From: Streptomyces sp. NBC_01210
GTDB lineage: Bacteria; Actinomycetota; Actinomycetes; Streptomycetales; Streptomycetaceae
Direction: 5' to 3'
DNA: 64,000 bases
NCBI RefSeq assembly: GCF_036010325.1
Contig: NZ_CP108549.1
Span: 5,642,001-5,706,000 of the forward strand
Below the pieces are notes generated by a model that was given only the letters and a program-made list of their open reading frames with translations, made no database searches and was not told where the DNA came from. Shown piece by piece: positions 9,609 to 19,347 of this stretch; position 1 is the first letter of the stretch, and every line of letters begins with the position of its first letter. Made by a program: the position numbers and the translations under genes.

Positions 9609-9651
9609 AAGGCCCCCGTTCCCGCCGCTCGGCGGTGGGAACGGGGGCCTT
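9609..9651 (+). terminator. Rho-independent-type hairpin after groEL1
   Basis: AAGGCCCCCGTTCCCGCCG pairs with CGGCGG-T-GGGAACGGGGGCCTT across a three-base loop, with one bulged base. It lies between convergent genes (groEL1 and the minus-strand gene ending at 9694) and can work in both directions. Confidence 0.88.
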
Positions 9652-9693
9652 CGGCGTCCGGCCGGGTGTGCCGGGGCACCAGTAACGCCGCTG

Positions 9694-10389
9694 CTAGCCC
9701 AGCGCGCCGAGCTGCCTCATCAGGCGCATGACGTCGTAGTGCCACCAGCCTTCCTGGACCTTCCCGTCCTGGAAGCGGAAGATCGTGGTGCCGGTCATGG
9801 TGCACTGTTTGCCGGTGGGGGCGATGCCCAGGAAGTCGCCCTTGTGTGTGCCGGTCCAGGTCCACAGCGTCACGACGTCGTCACCTTCGGTCGCTTGCCT
9901 GTCCAGGTTGAAGGTGAAGTCGAACGCGTCGCGCCAGCCGGTGACATCGCTGCGCATGTTCTCCAACCCGATGACGCTGTCCTCTCCCCTGATGATGTCG
10001 TGGTCCCGGTAGTCGGCCGCGAACAGCTCGTCGATGGCGTCGAGGTTGCCTCCGACGGCGATCTCGTGGAAGAAGCGGCGGGCGGCTGCCGCGTTCAGCT
10101 GTTCGTCGCGGACCACATCGAGGTCGGTGAACGACGGCAACCCGTCGCAGAGCGCCACCATCTCCTGGAAGATCCGGTCGGTCTCGGGCAGATGGGAGTT
10201 TTTCATCGCCTCTTCGTACGAGGGGAATTCGACGATCTCGACGTAGTGCGAGTCGTCGGAGCGGTCCTTGCCGGTGAGGGTGTGGGTGGCGGTCCGCTTG
10301 CCCTTGGTCTGATCGACCCACTTGTCCATGAGCTGGTTCATGGTGTCGAACTGCTCGGTCTTGTAGTCGACTATCTGTACGAATTTCAT
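9694..10389 (-). CDS. Fusion of ABM-like ferredoxin-fold domain and SnoaL-like polyketide-cyclase domain
   Basis: 231 residues; ATG 10389 with GGGAGG upstream. Residues 1-95 (start MKFVQIVDYKTEQFD, then HYVEIVEFPSYEEAMKNS) look like a dimeric alpha-beta barrel of the antibiotic-biosynthesis-monooxygenase type. Residues 105-231 (FFHEIAVGGNLDAIDELFAA, DYRDHD, WTWTGTHKGDFLGIAPTGK) are a SnoaL-like ester-cyclase fold. Proteins of both folds act on aromatic or polyketide-like small molecules; the actual substrate is unknown. It is downstream of a hydroxyacid dehydrogenase on the same strand with a 61-base gap. Confidence 0.82.
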   Translation of the reverse strand: MKFVQIVDYKTEQFDTMNQLMDKWVDQTKGKRTATHTLTGKDRSDDSHYVEIVEFPSYEEAMKNSHLPETDRIFQEMVALCDGLPSFTDLDVVRDEQLNAAAARRFFHEIAVGGNLDAIDELFAADYRDHDIIRGEDSVIGLENMRSDVTGWRDAFDFTFNLDRQATEGDDVVTLWTWTGTHKGDFLGIAPTGKQCTMTGTTIFRFQDGKVQEGWWHYDVMRLMRQLGALG

Positions 10390-10450
10390 GGCGCCTCCCG
10401 GAAATGGGTGGGATACGTCCAGTTTAGTGAGAATTGCGCCCAATGATGAG

Positions 10451-11575
10451 CTAAGCGGAATGTTTAAGTGCCCCGGGACGGACCGGGTCCGCGAAGGGCA
10501 GCCCGGCCGCGAACCGCTCCACCTCGTCCAGCGCCCGGTCGGCCATCCGGTGCAGCTCGCGGCCGAGCGAGCCCGCTATGTGCGGAGTGAGCAGTACGTT
10601 CGGCAGGTCGTACAAGGGCGAGTCGGCGGACGGGACTTCAGGGTCCGTCACATCCAGTACGGCATCGAGGCGTCCGGAGATGAGCTCGGCGAGCAGGGCC
10701 TCCTCGTCGACCAGCGAACCGCGCGCGGTGTTGACCAGCGTCGCGCCGTCGGGCATCAGTGCCAGTTGCCGGGCGCCGATCATATGGTGGGTGGCCGGGA
10801 TCTGCGGGGCATGGACCGTGACGACGTCGCTGCCTGCGCAGAGCACGTCCAGCGGCACGGTCTCGACGCCGAGCCGGTCGGCCTCGGCCGACCCGACGTA
10901 CGGGTCGTACAGCAGAACCCGCAGGTCGAACGGGCGTAGCAGCTCGATCACCCGGCGGCCGATCCGGGACGCGCCGACGATCCCGACCGTACGGCCGTAG
11001 TTGCCCGCGCCGTCGAGTTCCAGGCGCCAGTCGTGGTGGGTGCGCAGCGTGCGGTAGCGGTGCCGGGTGTGCAGAACGCGCTTGTTGGCGAAGAGGATCG
11101 CGGCGAGCGTGTACTCGGCGACGGGCAGGGCGTTGGCCGCGGCGACCGAGGTCACCGCGATGCCGCGCTCCCAGCAGGCTTCGGTGATGTGGTTCTTGAC
11201 GGAGCCGGCGGCGTGGACGACTGCGCGCAGCCGCGGGGCCGCCGCGAGGACCTCCGCGGTGAGCGGGGTCGTGCCCCAGCATGTCAGCAGTACTTCGGCC
11301 GTGGCGAGCGCGTCCGCGACGGGTGGCGAAGGGGCGGTCAGATCGTGGGCGATCAGGTACGGATCGGTGCGGGCGAGGGCGGTGAGACGGTCGCGGTGGC
11401 GGTCGTCGAGCAGGCGCTCGGCGATGCCGGGGCCCATCGCGAGCAGGAGGGACGGGCGGCCGCCGGGGTCTTCTGCGGGGCTCTCGCCGTGGTTCGCGCT
11501 GTGATGCTCTCCGCCGTTCTCGCCGGGGCGACTGTCGGGAAACCGCCGTCCGGACGGTTCCCGCGACACGCTCAC
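10451..11575 (-). CDS. D-isomer-specific 2-hydroxyacid dehydrogenase family protein
   Basis: 374 residues from a GTG at 11575 that overlaps the upstream stop as GTGA, implying coupling; a second GTG at 11569 is also possible. Rossmann motif GIVGASRIGRRVIELL is mid-protein. Catalytic residues appear in order: Arg in TARGSLVD, Glu in DVTDPEVPSADS, and His in TPHIAGSLGRE. NAD(P)H-dependent reduction of a 2-keto acid, or the reverse, in the cytoplasm. The extended N-terminus (about 50 residues of low-complexity sequence before LLLAMGPGIAERLL) is weakly conserved-looking, so the true start may be later. Confidence 0.85.
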   Translation of the reverse strand: MSVSREPSGRRFPDSRPGENGGEHHSANHGESPAEDPGGRPSLLLAMGPGIAERLLDDRHRDRLTALARTDPYLIAHDLTAPSPPVADALATAEVLLTCWGTTPLTAEVLAAAPRLRAVVHAAGSVKNHITEACWERGIAVTSVAAANALPVAEYTLAAILFANKRVLHTRHRYRTLRTHHDWRLELDGAGNYGRTVGIVGASRIGRRVIELLRPFDLRVLLYDPYVGSAEADRLGVETVPLDVLCAGSDVVTVHAPQIPATHHMIGARQLALMPDGATLVNTARGSLVDEEALLAELISGRLDAVLDVTDPEVPSADSPLYDLPNVLLTPHIAGSLGRELHRMADRALDEVERFAAGLPFADPVRPGALKHSA

Positions 11576-12345
11576 TGCGGGCCGTACTTCCGGCCTGTCC
11601 TGGACGTGATCCCGCCGAGCAGCCCGCGCGGCGCCAGCTTCACCGCACCCATCAGCGCCTTGTAGCGCGGGTCGGGGATCGAGAGCGACTTCCCGCGAGC
11701 CAGGTCCGCCAGCGCTGTGGAGACCAGCTTGTCCGCGTCCAGCCACATCCACCCAGGGATGTTGTCCGTCCCCATCCCGGCCCGTTCGTGGAACTCCGTC
11801 CGTACGAATCCGGGGCACAGGGCCATCAGCCGTACGCCCGACCCCGCCAGATCCCGCGCGGCACCCTGCGTGAACTGCACGACCCACGCCTTCGAAGCGC
11901 CGTACGTCCCGCGCGGCACGAAGGCGGCCACCGACGCCACATTCACCACCCCGCCCCGCCTGCGCTCCCGCATCGACTCCGCCGCCGCCGCCGTCAGCCG
12001 CAGCACCGCCTCGCAGTGCACCTTCAGCATCGTCAGTTCGTCGGCCATGGACACCTCGAGGAAGCGTCCCTTGTTGCCGAACCCCGCATTGTTGACCAGC
12101 AGGTCCACCGGGTTCTTCCGGTCGGCGAGCCGCTTCTCGACCGCGCCGATCCCGGCGTCCTGCGACAGATCGGCGGTCAGCACCTCCGCCTCGATGCCGT
12201 GCCGGTCGTGCAACTCGGTGGCCTGCTCGTGCAGTCGCTTGGTGTCGCGGGCCACCAGCACCAGGTTGTGTCCCTCGGCCGCGAGCCGCCGCGCGAACGC
12301 GGCGCCGATACCCGCGGTCGCTCCCGTAATCAGTGCAGTCGTCAT
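11572..12345 (-). CDS. Short-chain dehydrogenase/reductase
   Basis: 257 residues. The ATG at 12345 starts MTTALITGATAGIGAAFAR, which places the glycine-rich NAD(P) motif at residues 8-15 as in classical SDRs. NNAG is at about residue 85 and the catalytic Y-x-x-x-K appears as YGASKAW at about 153-157, with SVAAFVPRG carrying the Ser region before it. The family is usually annotated as ketoacyl-reductase-like or DltE-like oxidoreductase; the substrate is not predictable. Its stop overlaps the start of the hydroxyacid dehydrogenase gene, so both belong to one operon. Confidence 0.92.
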   Translation of the reverse strand: MTTALITGATAGIGAAFARRLAAEGHNLVLVARDTKRLHEQATELHDRHGIEAEVLTADLSQDAGIGAVEKRLADRKNPVDLLVNNAGFGNKGRFLEVSMADELTMLKVHCEAVLRLTAAAAESMRERRRGGVVNVASVAAFVPRGTYGASKAWVVQFTQGAARDLAGSGVRLMALCPGFVRTEFHERAGMGTDNIPGWMWLDADKLVSTALADLARGKSLSIPDPRYKALMGAVKLAPRGLLGGITSRTGRKYGPQ

Positions 12346-12440
12346 AGGCGGCACGTTAGTGCCCTGTGTGGGAGTGCGCTGTACGCCCCTTGCCCGCCCG
12401 AATTCCCCTTGCCCTCCCGGAGGCCTTGTCCGAGGTTTCC

Positions 12441-13109
12441 CTACCCGCCCTGCTTGGCGACGTACTCGCGGGCGTCCTTCAGCAGCTCGGGGTGGAGCGC
12501 CTCGCCTGCCGCGAGCAGACGAGGCAGCAGCTCGCGCTCCGTGGTGTCGGCCCGGAACGAGAGCTCGACCGTCACCTCGTGATCCGGCCGGTGCACGAGC
12601 TCGATCGCGTCGCCCGCGCGGATCTCGCCGGGTTCGACGACCCGCAGATACGCGCCGGGCGCGCCGTGCCGCGTGAAGCGCTTGACCCAGCCCTTCTCGC
12701 CCAGCCAGCTCGCGAACGTACGGCATGGAATGCGGCCGCTGGTCACCTCCAGCACCAGCCCGTCGCCTATCCGCCAGCGCTCGCCGATCTTCGCCCCGCT
12801 CACATCGAGCCCGCTCGTCGTGAGGTTCTCCCCGAAGGAGCCGTTGGCCAGTGGCCGCCCCAACTCCCGCTCCCAGAAGTCCAGATCCTCGCGCGCGAAG
12901 GCGTACACGGCCTGGTGGGTCCCGCCGTGGTGCCGCAGATCGCAGACCGTGTCCCCGACGACCCCGCTGGCCCCTTGCCCTTTGGGGCCCGGCTCCCTCA
13001 CCCGTACGGCCCCATCGGCCGGCTGCTTGTCGATGCCGGTCGTGCCGCCCGCGCCGTCGGTGTAGTCGACGGCCTTCGGCCGTCCCACGTTCACGGTCAG
13101 AACCTTCAT
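12441..13109 (-). CDS. MOSC domain-containing protein
   Basis: 222 residues from ATG 13109 (MKVLTVNVGRPKAV). The MOSC core is clear: DLRHHGGTHQAVYAFARED, LGRPLANGSFGENLTTSGLD, IGERWRIGDGLVLEVT and SGRIPCRTFASWLGE, the last carrying the conserved Cys proposed to bind the sulfur of molybdenum cofactor. MOSC proteins such as YiiM take part in molybdenum-dependent detoxification or sulfur transfer. The gene diverges from a LysR regulator starting 79 bases away, a classic arrangement for LysR control, although no target is proven. Confidence 0.92.
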   Translation of the reverse strand: MKVLTVNVGRPKAVDYTDGAGGTTGIDKQPADGAVRVREPGPKGQGASGVVGDTVCDLRHHGGTHQAVYAFAREDLDFWERELGRPLANGSFGENLTTSGLDVSGAKIGERWRIGDGLVLEVTSGRIPCRTFASWLGEKGWVKRFTRHGAPGAYLRVVEPGEIRAGDAIELVHRPDHEVTVELSFRADTTERELLPRLLAAGEALHPELLKDAREYVAKQGG

Positions 13110-13145
13110 GGACGCCACGCTACCCCCCGCTCTCAAACGAACCAT

Positions 13146-13156
13146 CCAATTATTGG
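13146..13156. promoter_or_regulatory. Palindrome CCAATTATTGG between MOSC and LysR genes
   Basis: A perfect 11-base palindrome in the 79-base divergent intergenic region, AT-rich in a GC-rich genome. Location and symmetry fit a LysR-type binding site for autoregulation or control of the MOSC gene. Function is inferred from position only. Confidence 0.4.
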
Positions 13157-13188
13157 TCTTCCCTCCAAGGGCCCCTTATATTCGAAGA

Positions 13189-14085
13189 GTGATCGAAGCC
13201 CGTCATCTCCGTGTCCTGCGTGCCGTTGCCGCCACCGGCTCGTTCTCGGCGGCCGCGCGCACGCTGGGCTGCACACAGCCCGCCGTCAGCCAGCAGATGA
13301 AGGCGCTCGAGACCTCGGCCGGTACCCCGCTGCTGATTCGCACAGGCCGCGCAATGCGCCTGACCCAGGCGGGTGAGGCGCTCGTGCGGCACGCCTCGGG
13401 CATCCTGGCCGGGCTCACCGCCGCCGAGGAGGAAATCGCCGCCATCGCCGGTCTGCGGGCCGGCCGGGTCCGGCTGGTCTCGTTCCCCAGCGGCAGCTCC
13501 ACCCTCGTACCGACCGCGCTCGCCGCCCTGCGCGCGGCCCACCCGGGCACCCGGGTCTCTCTCGTCGAGGCCGAGCCGCCGCGCTCGGTGGAGATGCTGC
13601 GGGAGGGTGACTGCGATGTGGCGCTCGCCTTCCGTTACGGCGCGACAGACACGGAGTGGGACGACCTGATCGTCCGCCCGCTGCTCACCGACCGCCTCGT
13701 GGGTCTCGTCCCCGAAGGGCACCGCCTCGCCGAATCGGACTCCGTCACCATCGGCGATCTGGCCGGTGAGCCCTGGATCGCGGGCTGCCCGCGCTGCCGC
13801 CGCCAGCTCGTCGAGGTCTGCGAGGAGGCGGGCTTCACCCCGCGTATCGACTTCGCCACCGACGACTACCCGGCGGTGATCGGCCTGGTCGCCGCGGGTC
13901 TGGGGGTGGCCGTGCTGCCCGAGCTGGCCATGGAGTCGGTTCGGCCCAAGGCCGCGCGCACCGTGACCGTGGAGCCGGCGGTCCAGCGCGAGATCGTGGC
14001 GCTCACGCTCCCGGACCTGGCGCAGGTCCCGGCGGTCGCCGCCACTCTCGACCAGCTGACTCTGGCGGCGCCACGACGGCCCTGA
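13189..14085 (+). CDS. LysR-family transcriptional regulator
   Basis: 298 residues from GTG 13189 (IEARHLRVLRAVAATGSFSA), the normal LysR start; an ATG at 13108 would overlap the divergent gene. Winged helix-turn-helix at residues 1-60 (AAARTLGCTQPAVSQQMKALE), then a periplasmic-binding-protein-like effector domain. The effector domain has an unusual CPRCRRQ cysteine pair near residue 200, seen in a subset of actinobacterial LysR proteins. The effector is unknown. The stop codon lies inside a terminator hairpin. Confidence 0.92.
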   Translation: MIEARHLRVLRAVAATGSFSAAARTLGCTQPAVSQQMKALETSAGTPLLIRTGRAMRLTQAGEALVRHASGILAGLTAAEEEIAAIAGLRAGRVRLVSFPSGSSTLVPTALAALRAAHPGTRVSLVEAEPPRSVEMLREGDCDVALAFRYGATDTEWDDLIVRPLLTDRLVGLVPEGHRLAESDSVTIGDLAGEPWIAGCPRCRRQLVEVCEEAGFTPRIDFATDDYPAVIGLVAAGLGVAVLPELAMESVRPKAARTVTVEPAVQREIVALTLPDLAQVPAVAATLDQLTLAAPRRP

Positions 14086-14103
14086 GCGCCCCTCGCTCAG
14101 GGC
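14079..14103. terminator. Bidirectional terminator between LysR and whiD
   Basis: GCCCTGAGCG, five-base loop, CGCTCAGGGC: a perfect 10-bp stem. It includes the LysR stop codon and lies 46 bases past the end of whiD, so it can serve both convergent genes. Confidence 0.75.
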
Positions 14104-14149
14104 AGAGTCGCTGCAGGAACGTTTCTTCGAATCTCCCGCACCGCGGGAG

Positions 14150-14473
14150 TCAGCCCCGCGGTACGCCTCCCACGCTGTTCGCCGGGATCAGTCGATGCCG
14201 TGCACGCCCCATCAGCTCCTCGCGCTCGTCCTCGGTCAGTCCGCCCCACACGCCGTACGGCTCCCGCACCGCCAGTGCGTGTGCCGCGCACTCCGCGCGG
14301 ACCGGGCACCTCATGCAGACCTCTTTTGCCGAGTTCTCGCGCGCACTTCGTGCAGCGCCACGCTCACCCTCGGGGTGGAAGAAGAGAGAGCTGTCCACCC
14401 CACGGCAGGCTGCGAGGAGCTGCCAGTCCCACAGATCGGCGTTGGGTCCGGGAAGGCGGGAGAAATCTGCCAT
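14150..14473 (-). CDS. whiD: WhiB-family [4Fe-4S] developmental regulator WhiD
   Basis: 107 residues; ATG 14473 with AAGGGGAC upstream. Four cysteines at residues 23, 53, 56 and 62 bind an oxygen- and nitric-oxide-sensitive [4Fe-4S] cluster. The turn motif YGVWGG and a basic C-terminus (RARHRL) follow. WhiB-like proteins act by binding region 4 of the principal sigma factor. WhiD is needed for late sporulation in Streptomyces, and the identity is supported by bldM being the next gene upstream, the known whiD-bldM arrangement. Annotation as WhiD is from recognition of sequence and synteny. Confidence 0.9.
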   Translation of the reverse strand: MADFSRLPGPNADLWDWQLLAACRGVDSSLFFHPEGERGAARSARENSAKEVCMRCPVRAECAAHALAVREPYGVWGGLTEDEREELMGRARHRLIPANSVGGVPRG

Positions 14474-14750
14474 AGCGCTTGTCCCCTTGAAACCGTGCTG
14501 AGTGGATACAGGACAGGTCGGATCAGACGCGATACGAGTCGGATCCGGCACTCGTACCGTGACCACGACCGTACATCTACGGTGTTAGTAGATGTAAATA
14601 TGACTCATTGCGAATCTAGCCACAGACACCAGAAAAAGGGAAGAAAAGCCGCTAAATGGGGCATAGCTGACTGATGAAGGACGCATGACCTGCGGTGCTC
14701 TCCTCTGCGCACGACCCCTCACGTAGAGTGCTGAAGGCGGCTGTCCGACC

Positions 14751-14778
14751 CGTAACTCTTTCGAGTGACCGTCGTTGA
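14751..14778 (+). promoter_or_regulatory. Candidate sigma-BldN promoter of bldM (bldMp1)
   Basis: CGTAAC at 14751-14756, 16 bases, then CGTTGA at 14773-14778. This agrees with my recollection of the reported consensus for sigma-BldN, the ECF sigma factor that drives bldM. It lies 126 bases before the bldM start. Confidence 0.75.
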
Positions 14779-14903
14779 GAGTGCGGAGGCGGTTGAAACA
14801 ACAAGCGCTCGGGCACATGTCCGAGAGCGTTCAACCGCACAGGTGACGAAACGTACTCAGCCTGGAGGCTCAAGGTGACGCGCATCAGCTGCGGAGGGCG
14901 GCC

Positions 14904-15515
14904 ATGACATCCGTCCTCGTCTGCGACGACTCCCCGCTTGCCCGAGAGGCGCTCCGCCGCGCGGTTGCGACCGTGCCCGGCGTCGAGCGCGTGACGACCG
15001 CGGCCAACGGCGAGGAAGTCCTCCGCCGCTGGGGCGCCGACCGCTCGGACCTGATTCTGATGGACGTACGCATGCCCGGACTGGGCGGCGTCGAGACGGT
15101 CCGCCGGTTGCTCTCCGCCGATCCCGGCGCCCGGATCATCATGCTGACCGTCGCCGAGGACCTGGACGGCGTCGCGCTCGCGGTCGCCGCCGGTGCCCGC
15201 GGCTATCTGCACAAGGACGCCTCGCGCGCCGAGTTGCGGGCGACGGTCACCCAGGCGCTCGCCGATCCGACCTGGCGGCTGGCACCACGCCGGCTGCGTT
15301 CGGCGGAAATGGGCGCGGCGCCGACGCTCACCGCGCGTGAGATCCAGGTGCTCGAAGGAATGAGTCACGGCCGGTCGAACGCCGAGATCGGCCGCGAGCT
15401 CTTCCTCTCCGAGGACACGGTGAAAACGCACGCCAGGCGGCTTTTCAAGAAGCTGGGCGCTTCGGACCGGGCGCACGCCGTCGCGCTCGGATTCCGCTGG
15501 GGCCTGGTCCGCTAG
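14904..15515 (+). CDS. bldM: Atypical response regulator BldM
   Basis: 203 residues; ATG 14904 with GGAGGG upstream. Receiver domain at residues 1-120 with the phospho-acceptor position Asp54 (ILMDVRMPG) and DD at 8-9. A LuxR-type helix-turn-helix follows at about 140-203 (TAREIQVLEGMSHGRSNAEI, EDTVKTHARRLFKKLG). BldM activates sporulation genes as a homodimer and, with WhiI, as a heterodimer; it is known to work without phosphorylation despite its receiver domain. A matching sigma-BldN promoter lies upstream. The 430-base gap to whiD holds both divergent promoter regions. Confidence 0.95.
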   Translation: MTSVLVCDDSPLAREALRRAVATVPGVERVTTAANGEEVLRRWGADRSDLILMDVRMPGLGGVETVRRLLSADPGARIIMLTVAEDLDGVALAVAAGARGYLHKDASRAELRATVTQALADPTWRLAPRRLRSAEMGAAPTLTAREIQVLEGMSHGRSNAEIGRELFLSEDTVKTHARRLFKKLGASDRAHAVALGFRWGLVR

Positions 15516-15679
15516 GTAATCGCGAGTGGTCACCACGGCGGTACGACGGATCCCGCCCGCCACTCGGCGGGCGGGGTGGCGGACAGCCGTGGGCATCCGT
15601 TTCCCGCGCGATGCCGCATCCTTGAGATGTGGAGTTCCTCGGGGACAAGTCGGTCGAGCGGGAGGGGAGGGCGCAGGAG

Positions 15680-16345
15680 ATGAGTTCCGGCGCACCTGCT
15701 CATAACGCTTCGGTGCACAACATTGGACGCAGTGCCACGGATTCTCAGCCGCCAAGGCACCATGGACCGATGCGCGACGACGAGACCACGGTGATCGGTG
15801 CACTCGTTCACCGTGCCGTCGATGGCGACGAGCAGGCTACGCACGACCTCCTCGCGCATGTCCATCCGCTCGCGCTGCGCTTCTGCCGTGCCCGGCTCAG
15901 CCGGCTGCCGGGCGACGCGCGTCACTTCGTGGAGGACCTTGCGCAGGAGGTCTGTGTCGCGGTGCTGATGGCGCTGCCGCGGTACAAGGACACCGGAAGG
16001 CCCTTCGAGGCTTTCGTCTTCGCCATCGCATCCCACAAGGTCGCCGATCTGCAGCGGGCGGCCATGCGGCATCCGGGATCGACGGCTGTGCCGTCCAACG
16101 AGATGCCGGAGCGTCCTGACGATTCGCTCGGTCCCGAGGAGCGCGCGCTGCTCAGTGACGATGCCGAGTGGGCCAAAAGGCTGCTCGCCAATCTGCCGGA
16201 GAACCAGCGGGAGCTGCTGGTGCTGCGGGTCGCCGTGGGACTGACCGCCGAGGAGACCGGGCAGATGCTGGGAATGTCACCCGGCGCGGTGCGTGTCGCC
16301 CAGCACCGGGCACTCAGCCGGCTGCGCGCCCTGGCCGAGCAGTAG
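15680..16345 (+). CDS. shbA: ECF sigma factor, SigD/ShbA type
   Basis: About 222 residues from ATG 15680, chosen for the GGAGGG eight bases before it. Shorter homologues begin at the equivalent of ATG 15770 (MRDDET), so the first 30 codons may not be translated. Region 2 ([46 protein letters not shown]) and region 4 ([40 protein letters not shown]) are complete. Location between bldM and guaB matches the conserved sigma gene that in S. griseus (ShbA) drives transcription of the principal sigma factor hrdB. The symbol rests on recognition and synteny. No anti-sigma gene is adjacent. Confidence 0.85.
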   Translation: MSSGAPAHNASVHNIGRSATDSQPPRHHGPMRDDETTVIGALVHRAVDGDEQATHDLLAHVHPLALRFCRARLSRLPGDARHFVEDLAQEVCVAVLMALPRYKDTGRPFEAFVFAIASHKVADLQRAAMRHPGSTAVPSNEMPERPDDSLGPEERALLSDDAEWAKRLLANLPENQRELLVLRVAVGLTAEETGQMLGMSPGAVRVAQHRALSRLRALAEQ

Positions 16346-16467
16346 GCCGCGGGCCGAACCGAACGGTTGGCCGAGCACTGAACCGAGCAGCGCGTTTCGT
16401 ACGTATGAAGGTACAAAGCTGCTCGCTGATCTTGATCGTGGAATGAGACCGCTGCTGAGCCCGTTAG

Positions 16468-18012
<1,545 letters not shown>

Positions 18013-18037
18013 CAGCTGTGTGCTGAACGCATGCGGT

Positions 18038-18071
18038 GAGGGGCGGCTCCGGGGTTCCGGGGCCGCCCCTC
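18038..18071 (+). terminator. Hairpin between guaB and guaB3
   Basis: GAGGGGCGGCTCCGGG pairs with CCGGGGCCGCCCCTC with a small internal mismatch and a very short loop. It may end or attenuate guaB transcription before guaB3. Confidence 0.55.
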
Positions 18072-18125
18072 CCGTGTGTGTCGGGGATACTGGAACCGCA
18101 GACGTAGAGGGAAAGGCCACACATC

Positions 18126-19250
18126 GTGACTGAGATCGAGATCGGGCGCGGAAAGCGCGGCCGCCGGGCGTACGCGTTCGATGACATCGCCGTCGTACCG
18201 AGCCGGCGTACGCGGGACCCGAAGGAGGTCTCGATCGCCTGGCAGATCGACGCCTACCGCTTCGAGCTGCCGTTCCTGGCCGCTCCGATGGACTCGGTGG
18301 TCTCTCCGCAGACCGCGATCCGCATCGGTGAGCTGGGCGGACTGGGTGTGCTCAACCTCGAGGGTCTGTGGACCCGGTACGAGGACCCGCAGCCGCTGCT
18401 CGACGAGATTACTGAGCTCGACCAGGACGCCGCGACCCGCCGTCTGCAGGAGATCTACGCAGCCCCGATCAAGGAGGAGCTGATCGGGCAGCGGATCAAG
18501 GAGGTGCGCGACTCGGGTGTGGTGACCGCCGCCGCGCTCTCGCCGGGGCGCACCGCGCAGTTCTCGAAGGCCGTGGTGGACGCGGGCGTCGACATCTTCG
18601 TCATCCGCGGTACGACGGTCTCCGCCGAGCACGTCTCAGGCGCCGCCGAACCGCTGAACCTGAAGCAGTTCATCTACGAGCTCGATGTGCCGGTCATCGT
18701 GGGCGGCTGCGCCACCTACACGGCCGCGCTGCACCTGATGCGTACGGGCGCCGCGGGCGTCCTGGTCGGCTTCGGCGGCGGCGCCGCGCACACCACGCGC
18801 AACGTCCTGGGCATCCAGGTTCCGATGGCGACCGCTGTCGCCGATGTGGCCGCGGCCCGCCGCGACTACATGGACGAGTCCGGCGGCCGGTACGTCCACG
18901 TCATCGCGGACGGCGGCGTGGGCTGGTCCGGCGATCTGCCGAAGGCGATCGCCTGCGGCGCGGACTCGGTGATGATCGGCTCCCCGCTGGTCCGTGCGAC
19001 GGACGCGCCGGGCAAGGGCCACCACTGGGGCATGGAGGCAGTCCACGAGGACGTGCCGCGCGGCAAGCTGGTGGACCTGGGCATCGTGGGCACGACCGAG
19101 GAGGTCCTCACCGGTCCCTCGCACAGCCCCGACGGCTCGATGAACTTCTTCGGCGCGCTGCGCCGGGCGATGGCGACGACGGGCTACAGCGAGCTCAAGG
19201 AGTTCCAGCGCGTCGAGGTGACGGTGGCGGACTCGCAGCACCGCCGTTGA
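18126..19250 (+). CDS. guaB3: GuaB3-family IMP dehydrogenase-related protein
   Basis: 374 residues from a GTG at 18126. It shares the IMPDH/GMP-reductase TIM barrel with guaB (FLAAPMDSVVSPQTAIRIGELGG; VIADGGVGWSGDLPKAIACGAD) but lacks the CBS insertion. Where IMPDH has GPGSICTTR, this protein has FGGGAAHTTR, so the catalytic Cys is absent. GuaB3 proteins are conserved next to guaB in actinobacteria; their reaction was long unclear and is unlikely to be that of IMPDH. A bidirectional terminator follows at 19303-19335. Confidence 0.9.
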   Translation: MTEIEIGRGKRGRRAYAFDDIAVVPSRRTRDPKEVSIAWQIDAYRFELPFLAAPMDSVVSPQTAIRIGELGGLGVLNLEGLWTRYEDPQPLLDEITELDQDAATRRLQEIYAAPIKEELIGQRIKEVRDSGVVTAAALSPGRTAQFSKAVVDAGVDIFVIRGTTVSAEHVSGAAEPLNLKQFIYELDVPVIVGGCATYTAALHLMRTGAAGVLVGFGGGAAHTTRNVLGIQVPMATAVADVAAARRDYMDESGGRYVHVIADGGVGWSGDLPKAIACGADSVMIGSPLVRATDAPGKGHHWGMEAVHEDVPRGKLVDLGIVGTTEEVLTGPSHSPDGSMNFFGALRRAMATTGYSELKEFQRVEVTVADSQHRR

Positions 19251-19302
19251 CGCCGACGCCGACGGTCGTACGGCTGGTACGGCTCGTACGGTCAGTACGC
19301 AG

Positions 19303-19335
19303 AAGGGCCCCGCACCTGGTGGTGCGGGGCCCCTT
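19303..19335. terminator. Bidirectional terminator after guaB3
   Basis: AAGGGCCCCGCACC, loop TGGT, GGTGCGGGGCCCCTT. It lies between the convergent guaB3 and the minus-strand membrane protein gene. Confidence 0.85.
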
Positions 19336-19347
19336 CGCTTGCGTGGA

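Noticed and set aside
15629..15679. GTG 15629 as start of the ECF sigma gene
   Set aside because: The ATG at 15680 has a better-placed GGAGGG, and the extra residues look unlike sigma-factor sequence.
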